A stretch of 27,096 bases of DNA from a virus: positions 1 to 27,096 of IMG/VR virus record IMGVR_UViG_3300023174_000557. One strand, given 5' to 3'. Below the pieces are notes generated by a model. It did no database searches, was not told where the DNA came from, and worked only from the letters and a program-made list of their open reading frames with translations. How positions within the stretch are numbered: the stretch's first letter is position 1; each line of letters starts with the position of its first letter. The translations under genes and the position numbers were made by a program. Positions 1 through 8,418 of the stretch are shown piece by piece.

Positions 1-484
1 CAGATTCATTTAATTCAGATAAATAATTTTTTAAATTACTGTTTGCAACCTCAACAATTTTCTCTATTGGTAAATTAATTATATTAGATTTGAATTCTTT
101 TTTTGTTAAATTATTAATTATTGAATTTTTAGAATTAATTAAATTTTCAATAATTAAAGTATTTTTACCTATAACAACATCAATTTGTTTATATTGATTT
201 TCACAAGTAATATTTTTTGTCCATTCATTAATTTGTGATATTGATTTTTTTGTTAACTGTATTTTACTAAATAAATCAATACATTCATTAACAAAATCCT
301 CTGCAAATTTTTTGTCAAAACCTTTGTTTTTACTTAATTCATTATATATGTGATAAGCCCTACTTACATTAGGATTGTTTAATACTATTTTCTTAAACAC
401 TTTAATTTCTTCACTTAAAGTGTTATTTGAATAGGCTCTTGCTAATTTTTCTTCTATTTTTGATTTTAAAATTCCAAATTCCAT
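1..484 (-). CDS. Unknown phage protein, N-terminal part, runs off the window
   Basis: An open frame begins at the ATG at 484-482 and stays open for 161 codons to the window edge, so the C-terminus is missing. It starts MEFGILKSKIEEKLARAYSN and is lysine-, asparagine- and isoleucine-rich. It has no signal peptide or obvious catalytic motif and looks helical. It follows the portal gene in the same direction, separated by a 23-nt gap. A coding-strand AATATTTAT box at 501-509 overlaps the portal stop and is the likely promoter. In T4-type gene order this is where small head proteins, the prohead protease and the scaffold follow the portal, so a head-assembly role is plausible. I do not recognise the family. 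Confidence 0.8.
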   Translation of the reverse strand, partial: MEFGILKSKIEEKLARAYSNNTLSEEIKVFKKIVLNNPNVSRAYHIYNELSKNKGFDKKFAEDFVNECIDLFSKIQLTKKSISQINEWTKNITCENQYKQIDVVIGKNTLIIENLINSKNSIINNLTKKEFKSNIINLPIEKIVEVANSNLKNYLSELNES

Positions 485-500
485 ACTAATATATTTTATA

Positions 501-509
501 ATAAATATT
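501..509 (-). promoter_or_regulatory. Late-type box AATATTTAT upstream of the 484 gene
   Basis: Coding-strand AATATTTAT ends 16 nt before the ATG at 484 and overlaps the portal stop codon. It is one of 15 copies of the RTATTTATW motif placed just upstream of starts in this window. Confidence 0.45.
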
Positions 510-2358
510 AGTTATTTAGTAGTTTATTCAAATGTACTTCCATTTCACCTAAATAATTTTTTCCTTTAGATAAATCAATAATTTCATCTTCAATTAAAAA
601 ATCATCACTTTCTAATAAAATATTATAATTTGAATCTTTTTTTGATTCGGGTGTTACTGATGCTTCTTCTCCCGCAGGTGGTGCCCCTCCTGCCTCTTCT
701 CCACCTGGCGGTGGTCCACCAATATCACTACCTGATGATGGTGGTGCTCCTAATCCAGCGGGTTCTGAACCTCCCATCTCACCTGATTCTGCTCCTGCAG
801 TTGTGCCTGATGTTGAGCCATATAATTTATCAATATTATCAAATATACCTGTTTTAACAATAATTGTTGATGTATTTTCAAGTTCTTTAGCAACCGCTTT
901 TTCAATTCTTTGTTGTTGTATATCAAGTTTAATCTCTTCATCCGAAAATCCTAAAACATGTTTTTTAGCCCAAGAATGTGATACAGGTGCAATACCTTCA
1001 ACAGCGGCGGTTGCATCTTTATATAATAATATCTTTTCTTTCCAAACGTCAATCTTAAGTAAATCCGCTTGAGTTGACGGGTTAGTTAATGATAAGGTGA
1101 AATTAGATAATTCATCTTCAAATCCTAATAGGAATAGGTGTATAATGGCAATTTTATTCATTTCCGCCAACATACTTTTTTGGATTCTATTAATTGTTCT
1201 TGCAAAACGAATATCCTGTAATGATAAATTTTTACCGTCACCTGTAACTTCTTCAAACCCTAAAAACGCCTTTGGAACACGTAGAGCAGTTAATAGTTTT
1301 TTCTGAATATATTCAATATCCGCAATCTCAGATAAATTTTGAGCTCCTGGTAAAGTTTCAATTGGGGAAGCTTGAGCTGGGTCTCTTACAGGTATAAAAT
1401 AATCTTGGTCTACCGCCATCTGATTAAAACGTAAATCTACGTTACCTGATTTATGGTCAACAACTTGGTCTCTTTTAAATTTATTAGCAACACGTTGTAC
1501 ATATGGTTCAACGTCCTTATCGTCCATATTACCAACAAAAACTTTAAATACTCTTCTTTCAGGTGCCCTAGATGTTCTATATATTAACATAGCATCTTCT
1601 GATAATAATAATTGTTTCCAAATTCTTCTTGCTTTTTCTAACATAGAGGTACCATAAGGTAACTTTCTATCATCACCTAATAATCTAAAATGAGCAATTT
1701 CCCAAGTATTAAATTCTAAATCTCTATTTTTCCAATTAAATCTAAGTCCTTTTTGTTCTGATTCGTTATTATCTAAATTAGATTTACCCTTCATACTTTT
1801 TTCAATTCTTTCAATTTCAATGTTAGGTAACTGTAAACAACCTACAATTCCTTTTTCTGGGTCAAGTTTTAAATACACAAAATTATCACCATATTTACAC
1901 ACATTCCTAGTCCACATTACTAAGTTAGTATTAATATCTAACGAATTGTTAAATAAATCCGTCAAAACAGATTTAATACGTTTTGATTCGGAATATATTT
2001 GAAGTATATAACCATTTTGATTTGGTGTTGTAGATTCTTCAGCATAAATGTCTAAAGCTGCCGATATTTCAGGTGTGTATTCCATACTTTCATAATCATA
2101 GTATGACGCCAATCTAGTTGGTTCAAAGTAAACACCCTGTGTATAAAGATTATTTTCTATTTTTGTCCACTGTTGAGCAAGATATACAGTTTGTTGTGCT
2201 TGTAATTTTTGTTTTTCAAACTCTTGCTTATTTGTAGTTTTAAGTAATTCTTTTTTATCATATCTGAATGTAGGATAGTCCTGATTCAATAATGAATTTG
2301 GCCCAAAAGTTTGTGATAACCTTTGCCATATTGTTAAATTTTGATTATTTTGTTCCAT
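508..2358 (-). CDS. 20: Portal vertex protein, T4 gp20-like
   Basis: This 616-aa protein is recognised as the portal of T4-type phages, the dodecameric ring at the head-tail vertex through which DNA is packaged. The diagnostic block is residues about 250-400: a RIWKQLLLSEDAMLIYRTSRAPERRVF stretch (family core: W-K-Q-L, ED, YR-x-x-RAP-x-RRVF), then a YFIPVRD segment, the TLPGAQN loop and the ALRVPKAFLGF helix, all matching the gp20 pattern. The last 120 residues contain a Gly/Pro/Glu-rich low-complexity stretch, absent from T4 gp20, before a short acidic tail. The gene lies directly after the terminase gene. The sheath and tube genes (gp18, gp19) that separate the two in T4 are missing here. 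The ATG at 2358 lies 28 nt downstream of a GTATTTATA box. Confidence 0.95.
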   Translation of the reverse strand: MEQNNQNLTIWQRLSQTFGPNSLLNQDYPTFRYDKKELLKTTNKQEFEKQKLQAQQTVYLAQQWTKIENNLYTQGVYFEPTRLASYYDYESMEYTPEISAALDIYAEESTTPNQNGYILQIYSESKRIKSVLTDLFNNSLDINTNLVMWTRNVCKYGDNFVYLKLDPEKGIVGCLQLPNIEIERIEKSMKGKSNLDNNESEQKGLRFNWKNRDLEFNTWEIAHFRLLGDDRKLPYGTSMLEKARRIWKQLLLSEDAMLIYRTSRAPERRVFKVFVGNMDDKDVEPYVQRVANKFKRDQVVDHKSGNVDLRFNQMAVDQDYFIPVRDPAQASPIETLPGAQNLSEIADIEYIQKKLLTALRVPKAFLGFEEVTGDGKNLSLQDIRFARTINRIQKSMLAEMNKIAIIHLFLLGFEDELSNFTLSLTNPSTQADLLKIDVWKEKILLYKDATAAVEGIAPVSHSWAKKHVLGFSDEEIKLDIQQQRIEKAVAKELENTSTIIVKTGIFDNIDKLYGSTSGTTAGAESGEMGGSEPAGLGAPPSSGSDIGGPPPGGEEAGGAPPAGEEASVTPESKKDSNYNILLESDDFLIEDEIIDLSKGKNYLGEMEVHLNKLLNN

Positions 2359-2386
2359 TTAATAAATTTAATCTAATTGTTTTTTT

Positions 2387-2395
2387 TATAAATAC
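2387..2395 (-). promoter_or_regulatory. Late-type box GTATTTATA upstream of portal
   Basis: The coding-strand nonamer GTATTTATA ends 28 nt before the portal ATG and touches the terminase stop codon. It is a member of the window-wide RTATTTATW set. Confidence 0.45.
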
Positions 2396-4164
2396 TATCT
2401 TCTACCTCCAAATAACCATCCATAGTTTTCATAGTCTTTTTTTGATGGTTCATTGTTAAATCTTTGATTTCCCATCATTGGTCCCGAAGGTACTACTGGA
2501 TTAAATGTTATTGATTTTGAAGATTCTTCGTTGTTATTTACTTGCCATGAATTTAACATCGCCTTTGTTTGTTCTGTTACTTTTTGTAATTGATTAAAAG
2601 AATTTTCACCGACATAAGTGGCCATGGCAATACCCATAATTAAATCATCGTGATGTCCTTTTTGATGGTCGGGTCTACCATTAATATAAATAAAGGTATT
2701 CATTTCATTATATAACCTACTACTCTTTATTTTAAATCCATGTCTAAGAGCCTCCTCAAATGATGCAATAATTTGAACTCTTTTATTGTTAAAATTAATT
2801 CCTGGTATCTTATCTAACGCCTTTGCATTGTATTTCCAAACATTAGAAGTGTCTATACCATCAATGTATAAGTTTTTATAACCCATTTCTTGTAATTTTC
2901 TCGCACTTGATACTCCCATACCTCCTGTAATATCAATAACTATAAACGCACTATACATCATCCCCCATTTATAGGCAATTTCCGCAGCTACGTCAGGAGG
3001 GACTTTACCAAGGTATTCTGCGACTTGTTCTCTTTCATCAAAGTCTACTATAACCAACGATGTAAAGTCCTCAGAATCACCTCTAGATACATCCATACCC
3101 ATAATATACTTATGACCCTCAACAGGTTCTTTCCAAATCCATAAAGCACCTCCCATCATTTTATTATCAGGGTCTTTTAATTGATTTTGATGTATATCCT
3201 GTAATAATCTAGAATCAAACACATTATCACCAGAACCTAAGAAATTACACTCCAACTCTTGAGAAACTTTTCTTTTATCAAATTTTAACTTTTTAACCAT
3301 TCCTTCAAACCAACTTGAACTAGGTTTGAAACCTTGTGAAATTATTTCTTTTATTTTTTCATAATCTCTATCTTTAAATGGTATTTCATTATAATCAATA
3401 ATTTCAGGAGTTTTATAATCATCTCTGTTTAAAAAATAATGAATTAAATCATCTACTTTAATAAATTTTAAATCTTTTGTATATCTTGGGTCTCTATACC
3501 AAAACATTTCAGAAATTTTAAATTCATTCATATTTCTTAATGCTTGGTCATATATTTCATAATATATCGGGTCAAATCCGTTTGGTGTTGAGATAACTAT
3601 AACTTTACCTCCTGTAGATAGAGAGGCCATACAAGCAGACCAGAAATCACTATCGGCTTCAATATATGCCGCCTCATCAAAAATGAGTATTGTTGGAGTA
3701 TATCCACGAAGAGCATCTTTTGATGTTGCAACTGCCTTTACCTCACAACCATTATTTAATTTATAATGTCTTTGAGAATCTTTTTCTTTTGAAAAGTCAA
3801 TACCTGTCCACTTAGGCCATTGTTGTGTAAAGGCCCTAACTTTATTGGCCATCTCAATTGCGGTATCTAATTTGTTTGCAATAATCAAAATCTTTTCAGG
3901 TTTCTTTTTTGATGCAAATGCAAGTCTTTTAGATGCCCATGCCGCAGTTACGGTTGTCACGCCAGCCTGTCTGTATTTTAACGCGATATTTTCATTATGT
4001 GCTTCATAATCCTCAAGTAAGGATACTTGGTCAGGAAATAACTCCAAAGGAACATACTGTGACACTGTATTGTCGTAAGTCTGTAAATACGTTCTTAACG
4101 CATATGGAGTATTTTTAACACATTTAGTGTATTCTAAAATTAATTGTTCTTTTGATAAACTCAT
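2395..4164 (-). CDS. 17: Terminase large subunit, T4 gp17-like
   Basis: This 589-aa packaging motor has ATPase and nuclease domains. The ATPase part has a degenerate Walker A, RQAGVTT (residues 65-71, compare the SRQLGKTT form in T4), a Walker B TILIFDEAA (158-166) with its catalytic Glu, and the coupling motif VISTPNG (190-196). The nuclease part has the RNase H-fold acidic residues: D358 in MGMDVSRGDSEDFTS, D411 in FIVIDITGG, and the C-terminal GHHDD (503-507). It therefore looks complete and active. The protein acts at the portal, cutting concatemeric DNA and driving it into the prohead. No small terminase is visible in the window. The ATG at 4164 has only four bases between it and an ATATTTATA box, and a hairpin lies just upstream, so this is probably the first gene of a transcript with little or no leader. 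Confidence 0.96.
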   Translation of the reverse strand: MSLSKEQLILEYTKCVKNTPYALRTYLQTYDNTVSQYVPLELFPDQVSLLEDYEAHNENIALKYRQAGVTTVTAAWASKRLAFASKKKPEKILIIANKLDTAIEMANKVRAFTQQWPKWTGIDFSKEKDSQRHYKLNNGCEVKAVATSKDALRGYTPTILIFDEAAYIEADSDFWSACMASLSTGGKVIVISTPNGFDPIYYEIYDQALRNMNEFKISEMFWYRDPRYTKDLKFIKVDDLIHYFLNRDDYKTPEIIDYNEIPFKDRDYEKIKEIISQGFKPSSSWFEGMVKKLKFDKRKVSQELECNFLGSGDNVFDSRLLQDIHQNQLKDPDNKMMGGALWIWKEPVEGHKYIMGMDVSRGDSEDFTSLVIVDFDEREQVAEYLGKVPPDVAAEIAYKWGMMYSAFIVIDITGGMGVSSARKLQEMGYKNLYIDGIDTSNVWKYNAKALDKIPGINFNNKRVQIIASFEEALRHGFKIKSSRLYNEMNTFIYINGRPDHQKGHHDDLIMGIAMATYVGENSFNQLQKVTEQTKAMLNSWQVNNNEESSKSITFNPVVPSGPMMGNQRFNNEPSKKDYENYGWLFGGRR

Positions 4165-4168
4165 ATAC

Positions 4169-4177
4169 TATAAATAT
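4169..4177 (-). promoter_or_regulatory. Late-type box ATATTTATA at the terminase start
   Basis: Coding-strand ATATTTATA ends 4 nt before the terminase ATG. If it acts like a T4 late -10 box, transcription would begin at or next to the start codon. Confidence 0.5.
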
Positions 4178-4178
4178 T

Positions 4179-4210
4179 AAACCCCTCACATTTATCCAAT
4201 GGAGGGGTTT
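4179..4210 (-). terminator. Hairpin terminator after the four-gene virion operon
   Basis: An AAACCCCTC/GAGGGGTTT nine-base-pair stem with a 14-nt loop follows the 4229 gene. On the minus strand the tail is only TTTAATATTTAT. The plus-strand tail (TTTTTATTATT) is better, so it could work in both directions. The hairpin abuts the terminase promoter box. Confidence 0.65.
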
Positions 4211-4228
4211 TTATTATTATTAATTGGT

Positions 4229-5491
4229 TTATTTAGGTCTACTAATTCCTAATCCACCTAAAAAATCACCTAATCCATCATCGTCATCACCGCTATCATC
4301 ATCATCTTCATCTCCCATGGCTTGATTATATTCATCACTTCTTAAATCAGCAACGATTTCATCAACCATATCTTGGATGTATTTTTTTCCTGATGGTTTA
4401 CCCGATAAAATATCTTTAGCCAAATCTAAAAATTCTTGAGCACTTAACATTGAGAATCTTGAAATAAGATAATTTTGAATCATCTTTTGGTCTTCTTCAA
4501 ATAACTTATCAGGGAAAGTTTCTAAGAACTTTTCCCAAAAAATTGGTCCTAATCTTAAATCCCAAACTTCTGCAGGTAAAGTATCTTCAGAACCTTTAAC
4601 CATTTCAGCTTGTCTTGGGTCATCAGGTAATCCATGAGAACCTAAAATATCATAAACACCTTTCAGTAATTCGTGAACTAATATTGGAAAACTAGCACCT
4701 TTAGCTTTAACTGTTGGTGGGTCTGTTTGTAAATCAACTTCTTCTTGTCCTGCCTGACCTTGTCCTGACGCTGACATACTCATTACCATATCTTCAGGAT
4801 ACATCCAATATAAATAATCTAAAATTGACATAGAAAGACCATACATATTCATTAGTTGTGGATTAATTCTTTCAATTTCACCTCTAACTAACTCAAACAT
4901 GTAGTGACCTTTTTTTGCAGCACCTTGAATTAATGAATTCATGAATCTTCTTTTGGCTTTTTCCATATCGAACTTTTCAAACGCATCCTCAAAGTCTTGT
5001 AATTCTTGAGCATGTTCTCCAAAAGCATCTTCAATATCTTCATCAGAAAATTCTTCACTCTGTCCTTGCATTGTGTCAGCAGCTTCAATAGCACCCATAG
5101 GAACTAATTCGGCAATAAAATTAATCTTACCTTCAGGAATACCCATTTCTTTTTTAACCAAATCAACTGCAAGTTTTTCAAAATATGCTTTGTTTTTTTG
5201 TTCTATATTAGCAATATTTTTCATCATCTGCATTGCACTCATCATTAAGTTCATAAATGCATTTGGATGTCGTAATTGGTCTCTCGAACCAGCATATCTT
5301 GCGAACTTATCGACAACATCTTTAAATCTTTTAGATGCCACTATTTGGTCAAAACTTTTTTCACCTTCAGGCATTGCTGGATGTTTAGAATATGGAGTTT
5401 CTCCTCTTTCTAACTTACCTTGTATACTTGGGTGCATCCTTTCAGGATAATCACCGTAATCAACTTGTTCTTTAACTCTTTTACTTTTCAT
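4229..5491 (-). CDS. Unknown probable virion protein, acidic C-terminus
   Basis: This 420-aa protein is of a family I do not recognise. It opens with a charged segment (PERMHPSIQGKLERGETPYS) and continues with Met-rich helical stretches (residues about 75-95) and an acidic helical block around 145-170. It ends in an Asp-rich tail (DEDDDDSGDDDD) followed by a Gly-rich end. There is no signal peptide or enzyme motif. Its ATG shares one base with the stop of the preceding gene (TAATG), so translation is coupled. It is the last gene of a four-gene set that ends at the hairpin just before terminase. Position and composition suggest a structural or assembly role; function is unknown. Confidence 0.85.
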   Translation of the reverse strand: MKSKRVKEQVDYGDYPERMHPSIQGKLERGETPYSKHPAMPEGEKSFDQIVASKRFKDVVDKFARYAGSRDQLRHPNAFMNLMMSAMQMMKNIANIEQKNKAYFEKLAVDLVKKEMGIPEGKINFIAELVPMGAIEAADTMQGQSEEFSDEDIEDAFGEHAQELQDFEDAFEKFDMEKAKRRFMNSLIQGAAKKGHYMFELVRGEIERINPQLMNMYGLSMSILDYLYWMYPEDMVMSMSASGQGQAGQEEVDLQTDPPTVKAKGASFPILVHELLKGVYDILGSHGLPDDPRQAEMVKGSEDTLPAEVWDLRLGPIFWEKFLETFPDKLFEEDQKMIQNYLISRFSMLSAQEFLDLAKDILSGKPSGKKYIQDMVDEIVADLRSDEYNQAMGDEDDDDSGDDDDGLGDFLGGLGISRPK

Positions 5492-6396
5492 TATTTTTTG
5501 AATTTGATTCCTAAATTATTAAATGTTAACCAACTCGGTAACTTTTTTCTAGCCTTTGGATTTGGTTGTTTGTGTGGTTCTGGTTTAAACGGGTCTTTTG
5601 TTTTTGGTTTTGGTGGTGTTTTAGTACCTGGTGTTACCTTTGGTTCTTTTGTTGGTGCTGGGGCATCCATCACAAACTCTTTAGTTTCATGTTTATGATG
5701 ATGTTTTTTTGGTTCGTCATGATGAGCCTTTGGTTTTGGGTTTTTATGTGGTTCTGGTTTAAACGGGTCTTTTGTTTTTGGTTTTGATGGCGTTTTAGTA
5801 CCTGGGTCTTTTACAGGTGCCTCTTTTTCCTTAGTGTTTTCACTAACTGATATTTTTTTACCTAATAAATCCATTAAATCTCCTTTTGTCATTTTTGGTT
5901 TTAAATGTTTCTCCACCAAAGATAAGATTTTATTTTCTAAAATCACAGAAAAAGGATTTTTTCCTTCATTCATCGATTGTTTAATTGCCTTAACACATCT
6001 TTCAAACTTAGGTGTTTTTTTAGGACCTAATTGTGAATGACAAATTCTCCATGGATTTATTTTACCATAATCATCTTTTTTTGATTTTGATTCTGACATT
6101 TCACCATCCTTAATAACATCGTTTTTAGGTGCACTTTTACTACCATTATTTAATGTTATTTTTTTTGTGACAGGGTCAACTTTAACACCTTTTTGAGCTA
6201 ATTTTTTTTGGTCATCAGCATTTGATGTGTCGTAAGTACTTTGAACTACAGTTTGTTTGGTTTCTTCTTTAGTTACACGTTTCTTATTCTCAATAAGATT
6301 TTTATGTAATCTATTAATTTCAGATTCATTTAATGACATTAAAGTTTTTGGCTTCAACCCAAATTTAACTAAGTCTACATATTTGTTAGTTTTCAT
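5491..6396 (-). CDS. Unknown Lys/Pro-rich protein with internal duplication
   Basis: This 301-aa protein is very basic and proline-rich in its second half. Residues about 195-285 carry two copies of a roughly 27-residue unit (core KPKTKDPFKPEPHK) separated by a His-rich linker (HHDEPKKHHHKHE). An 80-bp direct repeat in the DNA (5552-5631 and 5726-5805) encodes these units. The N-terminus holds NESEINRLHKNLIEN, which resembles leader-like segments in other proteins of this window. A central KINPWRICHSQLGPKKT stretch has the pattern of small conserved phage proteins, but I cannot name it. It overlaps the upstream gene by 11 bp. The basic repeats could bind DNA or the acidic tail of the next protein; this is inference only. 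Confidence 0.85.
   Translation of the reverse strand: MKTNKYVDLVKFGLKPKTLMSLNESEINRLHKNLIENKKRVTKEETKQTVVQSTYDTSNADDQKKLAQKGVKVDPVTKKITLNNGSKSAPKNDVIKDGEMSESKSKKDDYGKINPWRICHSQLGPKKTPKFERCVKAIKQSMNEGKNPFSVILENKILSLVEKHLKPKMTKGDLMDLLGKKISVSENTKEKEAPVKDPGTKTPSKPKTKDPFKPEPHKNPKPKAHHDEPKKHHHKHETKEFVMDAPAPTKEPKVTPGTKTPPKPKTKDPFKPEPHKQPNPKARKKLPSWLTFNNLGIKFKK
5552..5631. repeat. 80-bp direct repeat, copy 1
   Basis: Nearly identical to 5726-5805 over 80 bp, including the unbroken run GGTTCTGGTTTAAACGGGTC. It encodes the duplicated KPKTKDPFKPEPHK unit. Confidence 0.85.
5726..5805. repeat. 80-bp direct repeat, copy 2
   Basis: Second copy of the repeat at 5552-5631, in phase with it (spacing 174 bp, a multiple of three). 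This is consistent with an in-frame tandem duplication followed by divergence. Confidence 0.85.
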
Positions 6397-6796
6397 ATAC
6401 TACTTTTTTTTCGAATTCTAGAACGACATCTCGTTCGTATAATTTATCTTTTACTATTTTTTCTGATTCTCCAAACCTAAAAACTAATCTTTTTGTTGTT
6501 GTAAAATCAATATCTTCACTTTCTTTTTCCCAAGCCAATGCAACGACATCATCCATACTATCTGTAAAACTAAAAAAATCAGAGTTTTGAATCAAATCAA
6601 ACTCAATTGACGTGTCTTTCAATACTCCGACTTTCTTAACATATTCTAAATTCGGTGGTTTGGGATATCCATTAGATGGTTTTGAATTCCAAGTATCATC
6701 CCAAACATTTTTAATATCGTCCGAAAAAATAAATTCATACATGTTATCTCCTTTATAGTTTGGTCCCAGTCCATTAACATATATTAAATAACTCAT
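6386..6796 (-). CDS. Unknown 136-aa phage protein
   Basis: The protein begins MSYLIYVNGLGPNYKGDNMY and contains alternating beta-like segments (IYVNGLG, EFIFSD, KRLVFRFGE, DVVLEFEKKVVYE), so an all-beta or alpha/beta fold is likely. It has no signal peptide, Cys pairs or catalytic motif. It overlaps the upstream gene by 4 bp (ATGA) and the downstream gene by 11 bp. This tight coupling fits proteins made in fixed ratio for one structure, such as a tail, baseplate or neck component. I do not recognise the family. Confidence 0.8.
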   Translation of the reverse strand: MSYLIYVNGLGPNYKGDNMYEFIFSDDIKNVWDDTWNSKPSNGYPKPPNLEYVKKVGVLKDTSIEFDLIQNSDFFSFTDSMDDVVALAWEKESEDIDFTTTKRLVFRFGESEKIVKDKLYERDVVLEFEKKVVYEN

Positions 6797-8178
6797 AAAA
6801 TTATTCCTTCTGGTGATATTTTAAATTGTTTATCTTTAATTTCAAATATTAAATTATTTTTATTGGTTTTACCAACTAATTTAGCACCTTCTTTCTCTTT
6901 GAGAAATTTTATTGACGATATCTCTTGTTTTACAGACTCAGAAAGTCTTTTTATTTCATTTTCAACCTCTTTTGATGTTATTTTTTTAACTATCTTTCTT
7001 TTAGCCTCAACTTCTTTATTAAATCTTTTTTCACTTTCATTAATAACGAAGTAATTTGAAAGAATATTCTCTACTTTATTTTCAACAAACATTTCATCAG
7101 CAATTCTACTTATATGATGGTGAGGATTGTCAATATCTTCTTCTTCATTAAAATTATTAGGAGTAATACCTTGAGCAATTCTTTTTGATGCAATATCAAA
7201 TCCTAAATCGGCCCAACTTTCACCCATTTCTTCAGGTGTTGTTTCACTATCTCCACCACTCATAATATCATCATCCATTCCTTCATCATCCATTCCTTCA
7301 TCATCCATTCCTTCATCACCCATTCCTTCGTCACCCATATCTTCTTCCCCATCAAACTTATTCATAATCTCTTCTTTATCATCTTCATCAAGAGAATCTA
7401 AACTTAATGCCGATAAAATAGAATTAATAACATACTTAACATCTTTAGATGACATAGGTTCATCACCTTGTGATTCTAAAGCTCTTAGTTTTTGACCTAA
7501 TTTACCTGTTAATTTTTGTATTGTTTTAAATGTTACTCCACCTTGTTCGTGCTCTTCACCTCCCATTTCATCATCGTCTCCTGGAGGAGGTGGTGGCATG
7601 TCATCTCCACCTTCTTCATCACTTGGTGGCGGTGGTGGCATATCGTCTCCACCCATACCGCTTGGTGGTGGAGGTGGTGCTCCTACATCTCCCATTGGCG
7701 GTGGCGGTGGTGCTCCTGTGTCTCCCATTGGTGGTGCTGGAGGTGGGGGAGGAACGTTTTCTATATCAGACTCTGGTTCAGAATTTTTTTTTTCTGAATT
7801 AGGAGTTTTTAAAACAAACTTTTTTTGTTCCGAAAATAATGAAATACCATCTTTATTCTCAAAAAGAGTATTTGTTTCTTTAACCATTAAATTTAATCTT
7901 TTTAATGCTTGCGAATATGATGAATAATATTTCCTATTTTTCATAGGTTCAATATAGTCAGTAGTGCCTTCAGATATTGTTTTTTTAATAATATAACCCG
8001 TTTTTTCTTTAACTATCTTATACTCATTACCATCTGCCAAAGTTAAGTTATATTCGTTTCTTGATGTTTCATTAACAGGATTTGGAGAATTTTCTTTAAA
8101 TCTTGCAATTTCAAGAATTCTATTTATTTTGTCCATTCCTTGTAATTTTTCACTTCCAAGTGGTTGTAAATCTGCCAT
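6793..8178 (-). CDS. Unknown virion or scaffold-like protein with poly-Pro and acidic repeats
   Basis: This 461-aa protein has clear zones. The N-terminal domain (1-125) contains a GMDKINRILEIARFKEN leader-like helix and a small beta region. A central zone (about 140-215) has repeated blocks of five or six prolines alternating with MGD and Gly/Asp. Next come a helical segment (VTFKTIQKLTGKLGQKLRALES) and an acidic pentapeptide tandem repeat (DEGMD) at about 280-303. The C-terminus is Lys/Glu-rich with coiled-coil character and ends in a short beta segment. Poly-Pro and acidic low-complexity zones with a helical tail are typical of disordered scaffolding or linker proteins, but the family is not recognised. 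It starts a four-gene coupled set and follows the 61-aa gene by 25 nt. Confidence 0.85.
   Translation of the reverse strand: MADLQPLGSEKLQGMDKINRILEIARFKENSPNPVNETSRNEYNLTLADGNEYKIVKEKTGYIIKKTISEGTTDYIEPMKNRKYYSSYSQALKRLNLMVKETNTLFENKDGISLFSEQKKFVLKTPNSEKKNSEPESDIENVPPPPPAPPMGDTGAPPPPPMGDVGAPPPPPSGMGGDDMPPPPPSDEEGGDDMPPPPPGDDDEMGGEEHEQGGVTFKTIQKLTGKLGQKLRALESQGDEPMSSKDVKYVINSILSALSLDSLDEDDKEEIMNKFDGEEDMGDEGMGDEGMDDEGMDDEGMDDDIMSGGDSETTPEEMGESWADLGFDIASKRIAQGITPNNFNEEEDIDNPHHHISRIADEMFVENKVENILSNYFVINESEKRFNKEVEAKRKIVKKITSKEVENEIKRLSESVKQEISSIKFLKEKEGAKLVGKTNKNNLIFEIKDKQFKISPEGIIL
7269..7338. repeat. 15-bp tandem repeat, about 4.5 copies
   Basis: The unit CATCATCCATTCCTT is repeated with few changes and encodes the DEGMD acidic pentapeptide array. 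Such in-frame minisatellites can change length between isolates. Confidence 0.8.
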
Positions 8179-8203
8179 TTTATTTCTATTTAATTTTTTT
8201 TAT

Positions 8204-8389
8204 TTAACTATTTAAACCATTAGGTCCACCTAATGTCACCATTTGTAACTGAACAACAACGTCTCCTTCATTATTTGTATAGTAAGGGTGTGGAGTATTT
8301 AATGCCTTAGATGTTGTTGTGGTCGAACCTGATGTACATTCTAAACATATATAAGATACAAAAGTTCCCGCCGAATATGTTGTTGCCAT
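8204..8389 (-). CDS. Small 61-aa protein, unknown
   Basis: It starts MATTYSAGTFVSYICLECTS and is Thr/Ser/Gly-rich with one CxxC-like pair (CLEC). It has no membrane segment. The gene is supported by an ATATTTATA box at 8404-8412, clean spacing between two larger genes, and no competing frame. It probably shares a transcript with the 8178 gene. The beta-prone, Thr-rich makeup would suit a small decoration or fibre-associated protein, but this is a guess. Confidence 0.65.
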   Translation of the reverse strand: MATTYSAGTFVSYICLECTSGSTTTTSKALNTPHPYYTNNEGDVVVQLQMVTLGGPNGLNS

Positions 8390-8403
8390 AATCTTTTTTA
8401 CTT

Positions 8404-8412
8404 TATAAATAT
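8404..8412 (-). promoter_or_regulatory. Late-type box ATATTTATA before the virion operon
   Basis: Coding-strand ATATTTATA lies 14 nt upstream of the ATG at 8389. It is probably the promoter for the 8389 to 4229 gene set. Confidence 0.5.
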
Positions 8413-8418
8413 ATCAAT

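Noticed and set aside
630-2002. Several open frames on the plus strand across the portal gene
   Set aside because: They lie opposite a clear portal gene, have leucine/serine-rich shadow composition, and lack promoters or RBS.
7516-7927. Plus-strand frames rich in Trp/Gly opposite the poly-Pro zone
   Set aside because: They are the reverse complement of proline and acidic repeats of the real minus-strand gene.
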